This document shows, one piece after another, positions 15,419 through 22,883 of a stretch of DNA of 24,218 nucleotides. Both the position numbers and the translations under genes were made by a program. The stretch is from Palsa-661 sp035535015 (GTDB lineage: Bacteria; Actinomycetota; Acidimicrobiia; Acidimicrobiales; UBA8190), in the NCBI GenBank assembly GCA_035535015.1, contig DATLQU010000049.1, positions 1 to 24,218 of the forward strand, in the 5' to 3' direction. Positions within the stretch are counted from its first letter, which is position 1. The number at the start of each line of letters is the position of its first letter. The notes beneath the pieces were generated by a model. That model made no database searches and was not told the origin of the DNA. It was given only the letters and a program-made list of their open reading frames with translations.

Positions 15419-16360
15419 TCAGACGGTCAGCAGGTCGCGCGCACCCGTGTCGGACGACGGGTGGCGGAGCTTCGACATGGCCCGGGCCTCGATCTGACGG
15501 ATCCGCTCCCTGGTCAGGTTGAAGTGCTCGCCCACCTCTTCCAAGGTCCGGGGCTCACCACGGTCGAGCCCGAAGCGCAGACGCAGGATCTCGCGCTCGC
15601 GTTCGTCGAGCGGCGACAAGAGCCGGTTGATCTCGTCGGGCAGCAACGACGTGGCCGCCACCTCGAAGGGCGACTCGGCTGAACGGTCTTCCACCACGTC
15701 GCCCAACTCGGCGTCGCCGTCCTCACGCAGAGGCTCCGACAGCGAGAGCGGCTCGGCCCGGAATCGCAGGGCTTCGATGAGCTTGTCCTCGGGCATCTCG
15801 ACCTCGGCGCCCAGCTCGGCCAAGGTGGCCGGCCGACCGTACTTGAGCTCGAGGCGCGCCTGCGCCTTCTGGACGCGGGCCAACGTGTCGCCGGCATGCA
15901 CCGGAAGCCGGATGGTCCGGCCGGTGTTGGCGATACCCCGGGTGATGGCCTGACGGATCCACCATGTGGCATAGGTGGAGAACTTGAAACCCTTGCGCCA
16001 GTCGAACTTCTCGACGGCGTGCATCAGACCCAGGTTCCCCTCCTGGATCAGGTCCAGCAAGGGCAGACCCGATGCCTGGTACTTCTTGGCGATGGAGACA
16101 ACCAGACGGAGGTTGGACTGCACGAAGGTCTGCTGGGCGTTTTCCCCGGTCTGGATCTTCCGCTTCAGCTCGCGACGTTTGGATGGTGTGACGTCTTTCG
16201 CCTTCCCGGCTCCGAGTTCCCGCTCGGCGTCACGACCGGCCTCGATCGTCTGCGCCAAACGGACCTCGTCATCCTTCGTGAGCAGTGGATACTGCCCGAT
16301 GTCCGTGAGGTACAGCCGTACGAGGTCTTCCTCGTCGCGCTCGACGCGCTCCTTCGCCAA
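15419..16360 (-). CDS. Sigma-70 factor of the RpoD/SigA-SigB type
   Basis: Directs RNA polymerase to promoters. 313 residues, with regions 1.2 (DLVRLYLTDIGQYPLLT), 2 (NLRLVVSIAKKYQ, DLIQEGNLGLMHAVEKFDW, FSTYATWWIRQAI), 3 and 4 (ERILRLRFGL-type turn, then TLEEVGEHFNLTRERIRQIE), but no long acidic region 1.1. The length fits SigB-like group 2 factors or short primary sigmas of Actinobacteria; which one cannot be decided here. A TTG start at 16360 is forced because TGA lies three codons upstream in frame; GAGGAAGG gives a modest ribosome site. TTG may limit its level. Confidence 0.93.
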   Translation of the reverse strand: MAKERVERDEEDLVRLYLTDIGQYPLLTKDDEVRLAQTIEAGRDAERELGAGKAKDVTPSKRRELKRKIQTGENAQQTFVQSNLRLVVSIAKKYQASGLPLLDLIQEGNLGLMHAVEKFDWRKGFKFSTYATWWIRQAITRGIANTGRTIRLPVHAGDTLARVQKAQARLELKYGRPATLAELGAEVEMPEDKLIEALRFRAEPLSLSEPLREDGDAELGDVVEDRSAESPFEVAATSLLPDEINRLLSPLDEREREILRLRFGLDRGEPRTLEEVGEHFNLTRERIRQIEARAMSKLRHPSSDTGARDLLTV

Positions 16361-16662
16361 CGTCCTTCAGTCCTTCCTCGGTCCCCTCCGGCGGGTGCCT
16401 GCCGGCAGGACAAATGGAGTCCCCTGCTCACGCACCTGTCGGTCTGCCGCGGCCCGGATGTTCCGGAACCACGGACGTAGGTCGCCTGTGGATATCAGTT
16501 TACCGGCGACGTCAAGTGGCCCTGCTCACCGATGAGCCCGACAACCGTCGGGGCCGACGACAGCCACCGGTTCGGGCGCCCACCGCCGCCGTGTCGGCCC
16601 TTGTGGCGGCCCCATTCGACCTGACCGGCCTTCCGTTCGGCCTTGCCCGATCAGACTGCCGG
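16361..16662. other. Non-coding leader between ferritin-like and sigma genes
   Basis: About 300 bp without a credible gene. It contains the terminator-like repeat after the ferritin-like gene (16620-16667) and presumably the sigma promoter. A minus-strand TTGACG (16510-16515) is followed 15 bp later by TATCCA (16489-16494), a sub-optimal spacing, so the promoter is only a suggestion. That would give a leader of about 125 nt. Confidence 0.4.
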
Positions 16663-16667
16663 TCAGG
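16620..16667 (-). terminator. Terminator-like inverted repeat after the ferritin-like gene
   Basis: CCTGACCGGC (16658-16667, minus strand) pairs perfectly with GCCGGTCAGG (16620-16629); an inner GGCC...GGCC can form a second stem. The outer stem includes the TGA stop of the ferritin-like gene. No T-run follows. Confidence 0.45.
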
Positions 16668-17328
16668 CTTTCGGCTCCTGTCCGGGCCAGGGCACCAGGC
16701 CCGGCCCCATCCCGGCCAGCACTTCTTCGAGAATTTGTTGATGCGCAGTGACAACGGCGATGTCGTGAGGCCGGTCGACCAGGGTCTGCACCAGAGTCTC
16801 CATCGTCTGCCACGCTTCGATCTCGTCGCGTATCACTAAACGTAGTGTTCTGACCACAGGACCGTCGGCCACCGGTGCGCTGCGTCGGAGGTGGAGGCCG
16901 TAGCCGGCGATCAGCCGGGGCAACACCACTCGGGCCAGGCTCACCAGCCGCAGCAGAGTCCCGCCGGCCGCCGGCGCCTGACCCGGTGCGCCGCCGGCCA
17001 ACATCCCGAGCAACCGGTCGACCTCGGCGCTGGGGGGAAGCGTCAACGTCGCCGGATCGAGCGTATCGAGCACCGGGAGCCGTTCTCCCCAGAGCTCGGC
17101 ATGCCACGCGTGCTGCCGGCTGTAGATGTCGAACACCAACTGCGCCTCGTCGACCGGCTCCGACGTCACCCATCCCCCGAGGACCTCGAAGAGACGCCGT
17201 TCGATCCACTGGTAGGAACCGACCGTCCGCCCCTGCGCCTCCAACGGCAGCGCGCCGGCGGTCGACAAACCGTCACCACGGGTGCCCCCCACGGCCAACG
17301 TCATGGCCTCGAAAGGGTCACCGGCCAC
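16663..17328 (-). CDS. Ferritin-like fold protein, function unknown
   Basis: 221 residues from the GTG at 17328. This start is chosen because GGGAGGGG lies 5 nt upstream; GTG 17352 and ATG 17343 are also open. It overlaps the end of nadE by 11 nt, so the two are probably translated together. Seen: two helical pairs carrying acidic and histidine residues, QWIERRLFEVLGGWV, then SRQHAWHAELWGERLP, and late RDEIEAWQTMETLVQTLVD. These resemble actinobacterial ferritin-like proteins annotated from structure-based models; whether iron is bound is not known. No signal peptide. A role beside NAD synthesis is not evident. The gene ends in a strong inverted repeat. Confidence 0.72.
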   Translation of the reverse strand: MAGDPFEAMTLAVGGTRGDGLSTAGALPLEAQGRTVGSYQWIERRLFEVLGGWVTSEPVDEAQLVFDIYSRQHAWHAELWGERLPVLDTLDPATLTLPPSAEVDRLLGMLAGGAPGQAPAAGGTLLRLVSLARVVLPRLIAGYGLHLRRSAPVADGPVVRTLRLVIRDEIEAWQTMETLVQTLVDRPHDIAVVTAHQQILEEVLAGMGPGLVPWPGQEPKA

Positions 17329-19162
17329 CGGTACCCCTCCCATCCGGTGCACTCTCGACCGGCTCCGTTTCGACTTCGCGATAGCGGTTGGTGATGGGCA
17401 TCCGCCGATCCTTGCCGAAGGCCTTGGCCGTGATCCTCACCCCGGGCGGCGACTGTCGTCGCTTGTATTCGGCTCCGTCGACCAGGCGGGCCACCCGGGT
17501 CACCACGGCGCTGTCGAAGCCGGCGGCGGCCACTTCGGCCACTGACCGGTCGTGGGCCACCAACGCCTCGAGCACCGGATCGAGAATCTCGTAGTCGGGC
17601 AGGCTCTGGTCGTCGCGCTGATCGGGCCGCAGTTCGGCCGACGGTGCCTTGGTCAGCACCGCCTCGGGGATCCACTCCTTGCCGGCGACGGCGTTGCGGT
17701 ACCGACACAGCCGGTAGACGAGAAGCTTGGGCACGTCCTTGATCACGGCGAAACCACCAGCCGAGTCGCCGTAGAGGGTCGAGTACCCGGTGGCCAGCTC
17801 GCTCTTGTTCCCGGTGGTGAGCACGATCCAGCCCCGGGCGTTCGAGACGGCCATCAACAGGACGCCACGGATCCTCGACTGCAGGTTCTCGTCGGTCAGC
17901 CCGGCCGGAGGGCTCCCGATGACCGACGACAACAGCTCCGAAAGAGCGATATGGGCGGCCTCGATGGGCACCGTCCGGAGGTCGATGCCCATGTTCTCGG
18001 CCAGCGCCGAGGCGTCACCCAGAGAGCCCTTACTCGAGTACCGCGACGGCATGGCCAGAGCGTGGACATGCTCGGCGCCGAGGGCGTCCACCGCCACGGC
18101 GGTCACCAGAGCCGAGTCCACGCCACCCGAGAGCCCGACGACGGCGTCGACGAATCCGTTCTTGGCCAGGTAGTCGCGGGTGCCGAGAACGAGCGCGGCG
18201 TAGACCTCGGCATCGGGGTCGAGCGGCGGCGCCAACGGTGGCGCGGGGCGCGCCTCGGGGTCACGGGCCACGCTGCTTATGGCCACCACCGGGAGCTCAC
18301 CACCATGGGCCGGCGCCACGGCGTCATCGCCCTCGGCGCCGTCGGGAACCTCGATGTCGACGGTGAGGATGGTCTCGGAGAATTGCCCGGCGGCGGCCAC
18401 TACGGCGCCGGTGCGGTCCATGACAAAAGACCCACCGTCGAACACGAGCTCGTCCTGACCACCGACCTGGTTCACGTAGGCCAGGGCACAACCCGCCTCC
18501 GCCACCCGTTGGCGGGCCACCACCAGACGGTCCTGCCGCCGGCCGATGGCGTAGGGCGAGGCGTTCACGTTCACCATCAGCCGGGCCCCACCGGCGGCCT
18601 GGGCGGCCACGGGGCCGGCGGCAAACCACAGGTCCTCGCACACCGACACCCCGACGGCCACGCCCGCCACTTCGAAGAGCTCGAGCTCGGACGTCCCCGG
18701 CGCGAACCACCGTTCTTCGTCGAAGACCCCGTAGTTGGGGAGCCGACGCTTGTGGTACACGCCGAGCACATCGCCGCCGGCGCACACGGCCAGGGCATTG
18801 CGCAGCCGGCGGGGCGCGCCACGGATGGCCGCTTCCCGGGCCACCACGCCGGCGCCGTCGGCCCGGGCCACAGCATCGGGAACGCTCTCGGGTCCCACGA
18901 CGTCCACGAATCCCACCAGGGCCACACATCTCGACGTGGCCGAGGCCACCCGTTGCAGAGCCACGCCATTGTCGGTCACGAACGCCGGCTTCAGCAGAAG
19001 GTCTTCGGGCGGGTAGCCGGTGATGGTCAGCTCAGGGAAAGCGGCCAGGTCGGCGCCGTCCTCTTCGGCCCGGGCCAGCGAGGCCAGGACCTTCTCGACG
19101 TTGCCATCGATGTCACCGACGACCGTGTCGATCTGGCACAGAGCCACCCGCACGCGAGCCAC
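17318..19162 (-). CDS. nadE: Glutamine-dependent NAD+ synthetase
   Basis: Makes NAD+ from deamido-NAD+ using ammonia released from glutamine. 614 residues with two domains: an N-terminal nitrilase-type glutaminase (Glu44 in FPELTITGY, Lys138 in YHKRRLPNYGVF, Cys175 in SVCEDLWF) and a C-terminal synthetase with the PP-loop SGGVDS (345-350) and the conserved TGNKSELATGYSTLYGD. All catalytic residues are present. The GTG at 19162 lies 6 nt after TAGGAT (19169-19174) with no ribosome site, so the message is probably leaderless. Divergent from glnE across 64 bp; the ferritin-like gene overlaps its end. Confidence 0.97.
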   Translation of the reverse strand: MARVRVALCQIDTVVGDIDGNVEKVLASLARAEEDGADLAAFPELTITGYPPEDLLLKPAFVTDNGVALQRVASATSRCVALVGFVDVVGPESVPDAVARADGAGVVAREAAIRGAPRRLRNALAVCAGGDVLGVYHKRRLPNYGVFDEERWFAPGTSELELFEVAGVAVGVSVCEDLWFAAGPVAAQAAGGARLMVNVNASPYAIGRRQDRLVVARQRVAEAGCALAYVNQVGGQDELVFDGGSFVMDRTGAVVAAAGQFSETILTVDIEVPDGAEGDDAVAPAHGGELPVVAISSVARDPEARPAPPLAPPLDPDAEVYAALVLGTRDYLAKNGFVDAVVGLSGGVDSALVTAVAVDALGAEHVHALAMPSRYSSKGSLGDASALAENMGIDLRTVPIEAAHIALSELLSSVIGSPPAGLTDENLQSRIRGVLLMAVSNARGWIVLTTGNKSELATGYSTLYGDSAGGFAVIKDVPKLLVYRLCRYRNAVAGKEWIPEAVLTKAPSAELRPDQRDDQSLPDYEILDPVLEALVAHDRSVAEVAAAGFDSAVVTRVARLVDGAEYKRRQSPPGVRITAKAFGKDRRMPITNRYREVETEPVESAPDGRGTGGR

Positions 19163-19168
19163 TCCCGG

Positions 19169-19174
19169 ATCCTA
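19169..19174 (-). promoter_or_regulatory. -10 box (TAGGAT) of nadE
   Basis: TAGGAT on the minus strand, 6 nt before the GTG start at 19162; leaderless spacing. Confidence 0.5.
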
Positions 19175-19197
19175 CCGGGACGCCCCGAGAGTCCCGG
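19175..19197. promoter_or_regulatory. Inverted repeat between nadE and glnE
   Basis: CCGGGAC-N9-GTCCCGG, a perfect 7-bp inverted repeat in the 64-bp divergent region, directly upstream of the nadE -10 box. Its position suits a repressor of nadE, possibly acting on glnE too. Regulator unknown. Confidence 0.5.
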
Positions 19198-19226
19198 CGA
19201 AGCACCCCGCCTGGCATGCTGCGGTC

Positions 19227-21995
19227 GTGCGCAGTGTCCTACCCGAGGCGCTCAGTGGCGCGGCCGAACGCTCGGCCGCTCCTCACGCCGTCTCCGTCGC
19301 CCTGCGTCGCATCATCGAAGAGCATCCCGACATCGTCGACCGCCTTCTCGACGGGCACGAGCCCAGCGCGCTGGCTCGTGTCTTCATCGCCGTCGCCGCC
19401 GCCAGCAATGCGCTCGGGCGGCTCTGTGCGGCGGACCCCCTCGCCCTGGACGTCCTCGACACGCTCGACCACCCCGTGGTCATCGACACCATCGACGAAG
19501 TCGCCCTGGCCCGGTCCAAGCGTCTCGAACTGCTGCGCATCGCCGGGCGCGACCTCCTCGGCCTGGCCACACTCGAGGACGTGGGCCGGGGTCTGGCCGA
19601 CATGGCCGCCCGGGTCCTGGAGGGCGCCTGGCTGCTGGCCACGGCCGACAGCACTGTCTCGGGCCTCTCCGTCATCGGCATGGGCAAACTCGGAGGCGTC
19701 GAGCTCAACTATGCGAGCGACGTGGATGTGATCTTCGTCACCGACGGCGCCGATGGCGACGGGGCCGAGTACGACAAGGTGGCCCGTGACCTTCTCCGCA
19801 TCGCCCGTGGGTGCTTCCGCGTCGACGTCGACCTGCGTCCCGAGGGACGGTCTGGCCCCCTCACCCGGTCTCTCGACGGTTACCGCTCCTACTGGAACAA
19901 GAGGGCTCTGGCGTGGGAGTTCCAAGCCCTTCTGAAGGCCCGTCCCGTGGCCGGCGACGTCGAACTCGGTGTCCGCTTTTCCGGCTCCGCCGACGAGGCC
20001 ACCTGGAACAGAACCTTCAGCGCCGACGAGTTGGCCGAGCTCCGAACGATGAAGGCGCGCGCCGAGGCGGACGCCTCGCGATCGGGCCTGGCCGGCCGCG
20101 AGATCAAGCGGGCGCCCGGAGGCATACGCGACGTCGAATTCGCTGTCCAACTGCTGCAATTGGTGCACGGGCACCACGACCCCGACATCCGGGACCGTTC
20201 CACCCTCGGCGCCCTGAACGAACTGACCGCCGCCGGATACGTGAGTGCTTCCGACGGCGTCATCCTGGCCGATTCGTATCGCTTCCTGCGCACCGTCGAA
20301 CACCGCCTCCAGCTGGTCGAGGAGGAACAGACCCACGCCCTGCCCACCGACCCCGCCGGTCGGACCCGGCTGGCCCGGGTGCTCGGCTTCGCTGACGGCC
20401 CGAGCACCACGGCGACGGCGTCGTTCGACGACACCCTCCGTCGTTGCCAGAGTGAGGTCAGGCTCATCCACGAACGCCTCTTCTTCCGGCCGTTGCTCGA
20501 GGCCTTCGCCGCCCTGGCGCCGTCACCCGTGGGGCAAGACGGTGCCGGTCCACTCACCCCCGTCATGTCGGCCGACGCCGCCGCCCGGCGGCTGACGGCA
20601 TTCGGCTTCAGTGACGCCCGTCGAACCCGGGCCGCCGTCGAAGAGCTCGCCGGGGGGCTCACGCGCGTCTCTCGCCTCATGGGCCAGCTGCTCCCGCTTC
20701 TCCTCGACTGGCTCTCCATCAGCCCCGATCCCGATCTCGGGCTTCTCGGTCTGCGGAGCCTTGTCGTCCGCAGCCATCACCGCGCCCTGGTGGTGACCAC
20801 CTTCCGGGAATCGCCCGAAGCGGCCAGGCGTCTCTGCCTCGTCCTCGGATCGAGTCGGGTCATGGCCGAAGCCATCGAGCACAACCCTGAGCTGATCGCC
20901 AACCTCGACGACGATCAGGCGCTCGCCCCCGAGTCCCGGTCGGCCCTGGCGGAGGGGGCCATCGAGCGCCTGCAGCGACCCGGTGACGAAGGCCGGCGGC
21001 GGGCTCGACTGGTCCGACTGGCCCAGGACCACACGCTGCGTATCGCCACCCGGGACCTTCTCGGCATCGACGACATCGCCAGCACCGGCGCCGCGCTGAC
21101 CGATGTGGCCGAGGCCGTCCTCGAAGCGGCTCTCGACCACGTCGCCCCCGAGGTCTCGTTCTGCATCGTGGGGATGGGGCGTCTCGGAGGGGCGGAGATG
21201 TCCTACGCCAGCGATCTCGACGTCCTCTTCGTCTTCGACGACGACTCTCCCGGGAGCCACGACCGGGCCGAAGCGGCGGCCGAAGCGTTGTTGCGGTTCG
21301 TCCACGGCCCGAGCCCCTCGCAACGCGTCGCCACCTTGGACCTCGGTCTGCGTCCCGAAGGCGGTCAGGGTCGGCTGGCCCGCGACCTGACCGGCTACGA
21401 GGCGTATTTCGACCGCTGGGCCCAGACCTGGGAGCGCCAGGCTCTTCTCCGTGCCCGCATCGTGGCCGGCGACCGCACCCTCGGCGAACGCTTCTTGGCC
21501 CTGGCCCGCCGATTCGTCTGGGACCGACCCCTCACCGACGGCGACATCGCCGACATCCGCCGCATGAAGGCCCGGATCGAACGCGAGCGCATCCCGCCGC
21601 GCGAAGACCCCCAGTTCCATCTGAAGCTCGGCCGGGGGTCACTGTCGGACATCGAATGGACAGCCCAGCTCCTGCAGCTCCGTCACGGCGTCTCGGCCAC
21701 GGGGACCATGTCGGCCCTCGACGCCCTCACCGGCCACGGGGCACTGGCCGTAGCCGACGCCGAGAGACTCGGACACGCCTACCGTTTCCTCGAGCACACC
21801 CGGAACCGTTGGCATCTCGTCGGATCGTTGCCCGGAGGGACGCCACCGGGAGACTCCTTGCCCACCGAGGCGCACCAGCAGTCGAGCCTGGCCCGCAGCC
21901 TCGGCACCTCCCCGGCCGCCCTCCGAGACGAGTACCGCCGGGTCACCCGCCGGGCCCGACGCGTGGTCGAGCGCCTCTTCTACGGGATCGATTAG
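19227..21995 (+). CDS. glnE: Bifunctional glutamine synthetase adenylyltransferase/deadenylylase
   Basis: Turns glutamine synthetase off and on by adding or removing AMP. 922 residues from the GTG at 19227; earlier in-frame starts lie inside the divergent nadE. Two nucleotidyltransferase domains are intact: GMGKLGGVELNYASDVDV (about 151-168, deadenylylase) and GMGRLGGAEMSYASDLDV (about 649-666, adenylylase). Each is followed by its helical domain (VEFAVQLLQLVHG; IEWTAQLLQLRHG). CATGCT, 6 nt before the GTG, is a partial -10 box. The product ends ERLFYGID, and mobile-element remains begin within 10 bp of the stop. Confidence 0.97.
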   Translation: MRSVLPEALSGAAERSAAPHAVSVALRRIIEEHPDIVDRLLDGHEPSALARVFIAVAAASNALGRLCAADPLALDVLDTLDHPVVIDTIDEVALARSKRLELLRIAGRDLLGLATLEDVGRGLADMAARVLEGAWLLATADSTVSGLSVIGMGKLGGVELNYASDVDVIFVTDGADGDGAEYDKVARDLLRIARGCFRVDVDLRPEGRSGPLTRSLDGYRSYWNKRALAWEFQALLKARPVAGDVELGVRFSGSADEATWNRTFSADELAELRTMKARAEADASRSGLAGREIKRAPGGIRDVEFAVQLLQLVHGHHDPDIRDRSTLGALNELTAAGYVSASDGVILADSYRFLRTVEHRLQLVEEEQTHALPTDPAGRTRLARVLGFADGPSTTATASFDDTLRRCQSEVRLIHERLFFRPLLEAFAALAPSPVGQDGAGPLTPVMSADAAARRLTAFGFSDARRTRAAVEELAGGLTRVSRLMGQLLPLLLDWLSISPDPDLGLLGLRSLVVRSHHRALVVTTFRESPEAARRLCLVLGSSRVMAEAIEHNPELIANLDDDQALAPESRSALAEGAIERLQRPGDEGRRRARLVRLAQDHTLRIATRDLLGIDDIASTGAALTDVAEAVLEAALDHVAPEVSFCIVGMGRLGGAEMSYASDLDVLFVFDDDSPGSHDRAEAAAEALLRFVHGPSPSQRVATLDLGLRPEGGQGRLARDLTGYEAYFDRWAQTWERQALLRARIVAGDRTLGERFLALARRFVWDRPLTDGDIADIRRMKARIERERIPPREDPQFHLKLGRGSLSDIEWTAQLLQLRHGVSATGTMSALDALTGHGALAVADAERLGHAYRFLEHTRNRWHLVGSLPGGTPPGDSLPTEAHQQSSLARSLGTSPAALRDEYRRVTRRARRVVERLFYGID

Positions 21996-22004
21996 CCCGG
22001 CCAT

Positions 22005-22160
22005 TTCGCTGAGCGAACGCTGATCACGCACGCCGGTGCTGGCCGCCCACGCCCGCTCCCGGCTGCCGGCGAGATGGCCGAGGCCACCGGCCTGACGAAG
22101 GCCATGAGCGAGGCCATGGCCCCGACGGTGAAGCGGCGGCGGCGTCACGGCCCCGGGTGC
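22005..22160 (+). pseudogene. N-terminal fragment of an IS1380-type transposase
   Basis: The frame reads FAERTLITHAGAG, then EMAEATGLTKAMSEAMAP and RRRRHGPG, the usual start of actinobacterial IS1380 transposases (AGA..., TGLT, then HDPG). No start codon is visible, and the fragment ends at the CCCGGG (22152-22157) where the opposite-strand fragment begins. It lies 10 bp after the glnE stop. The family call is from memory of conserved motifs. Confidence 0.6.
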
Positions 22161-22355
22161 GCCAGCTCTCGTCGCAGGATCATGCGGGTGCCTTGGGGCC
22201 AGGCCGACAGGTCCGACCCACTCGGTGAGCTCGGCCACCTGGGCCCCGTCTCTCGCTTCCAAGTCCCCGGCCATGGCCTTCATCCAGGCCGATTCAGGTA
22301 GCTCGGATATGGCCAAACGGATGTCTTCTCGCCGTCCGCCAGGGTCAGCGGCCAT
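22151..22355 (-). pseudogene. C-terminal-region fragment of an IS1380-type transposase, frameshifted
   Basis: On the minus strand: REDIRLAISELPESAW, then DGAQVAELTEWV, one extra base at about 22214, then DLSAWPQGTRMILRRELAHPG in the next frame. These are consecutive conserved blocks of IS1380 transposases (ELPE.AW, DGAQV.ELT, DLS.WP.G.R.I.RRE..HPGA). It ends at the same CCCGGG as the plus-strand fragment, so the two pieces of one gene now face each other. Not functional. Confidence 0.7.
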
Positions 22356-22472
22356 GGGCGAACTCCGGGACATCCGACAGCGGGGTACAGCCTGGGTCTC
22401 GGCGCGAAGCGACCCGGAACCTGGGGTGCAGGAAATCCGGGGTCGTCTTCAGCTTGGGATTAAACCCTCGCC
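22356..22472. other. Short gap between the IS1380 fossil and the DUF6788 gene
   Basis: No gene seen. The left end of the following transposon should lie here (or inside the fossil), but I cannot recognise its terminal repeat without the right end. Confidence 0.4.
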
Positions 22473-22832
22473 CTATGTCCCAGCGACCTCTTTGATCTTC
22501 AACTCACCGGCCTTCGTTGCCACCTGACGCATCTGCCGGATGAGTTTGCGCATCCGGCGATCGTTGGCGATCCACTCCTTGTACAACGTCGCCTCCTGCG
22601 CCGTCAGCCGGCGGGTGACCGTCTTGCCGTTGATCTTGGTGGTCCACTGGTAATAGGGGCCGTGCGGCTGGGGCGGGTCGTCGTGACATTTGCAGCCGGC
22701 CGTCCCGCATTTCGTGTAACGGCGGGTCACGGAGCCCGAGGAGATGAACCCGACCTCGGCCAGCTGGGCCGCCAGCTGGCGATAGCGACGCTCGTAGTCC
22801 GCCAGTCGCCCTGTGGTCGTTGCCTTGGCCAT
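22473..22832 (-). CDS. DUF6788 family protein, companion of the transposase
   Basis: 119 residues from the ATG at 22832; longer in-frame starts run across the divergent transposase and are not credible. Seen: a helical start (RLADYERRYRQLAAQL), ISSGSVTRRYTKCG, then a Cys/His cluster TAGCKCHDD that may bind zinc, HGPYYQWTTKINGKT and a basic C-terminal helix (RRMRKLIRQM). Members of this family commonly sit beside transposases; their role (DNA binding or control) is not known. It diverges from the transposase across 51 bp that contain a perfect palindrome. Confidence 0.82.
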   Translation of the reverse strand: MAKATTTGRLADYERRYRQLAAQLAEVGFISSGSVTRRYTKCGTAGCKCHDDPPQPHGPYYQWTTKINGKTVTRRLTAQEATLYKEWIANDRRMRKLIRQMRQVATKAGELKIKEVAGT

Positions 22833-22857
22833 GGCGTCAAGTATCCCCGATCGAGAG

Positions 22858-22881
22858 CCAGACAGTAGTACTACTGTCTGG
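22858..22881. promoter_or_regulatory. Perfect 24-bp palindrome between DUF6788 and transposase
   Basis: CCAGACAGTAGT is followed at once by its exact reverse complement, with no spacer. It ends 2 nt before the transposase ATG. By symmetry it gives a TACTGT -10-like box in each direction (22872-22877 plus; 22862-22867 minus), so one protein bound here could silence both genes. Binding protein unknown. Confidence 0.7.
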
Positions 22882-22883
22882 CC

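Noticed and set aside
21639..22373. 244-codon minus-strand frame crossing the glnE end
   Set aside because: Only its first part (IS1380-like) is meaningful; the rest is out of frame or antisense to glnE.
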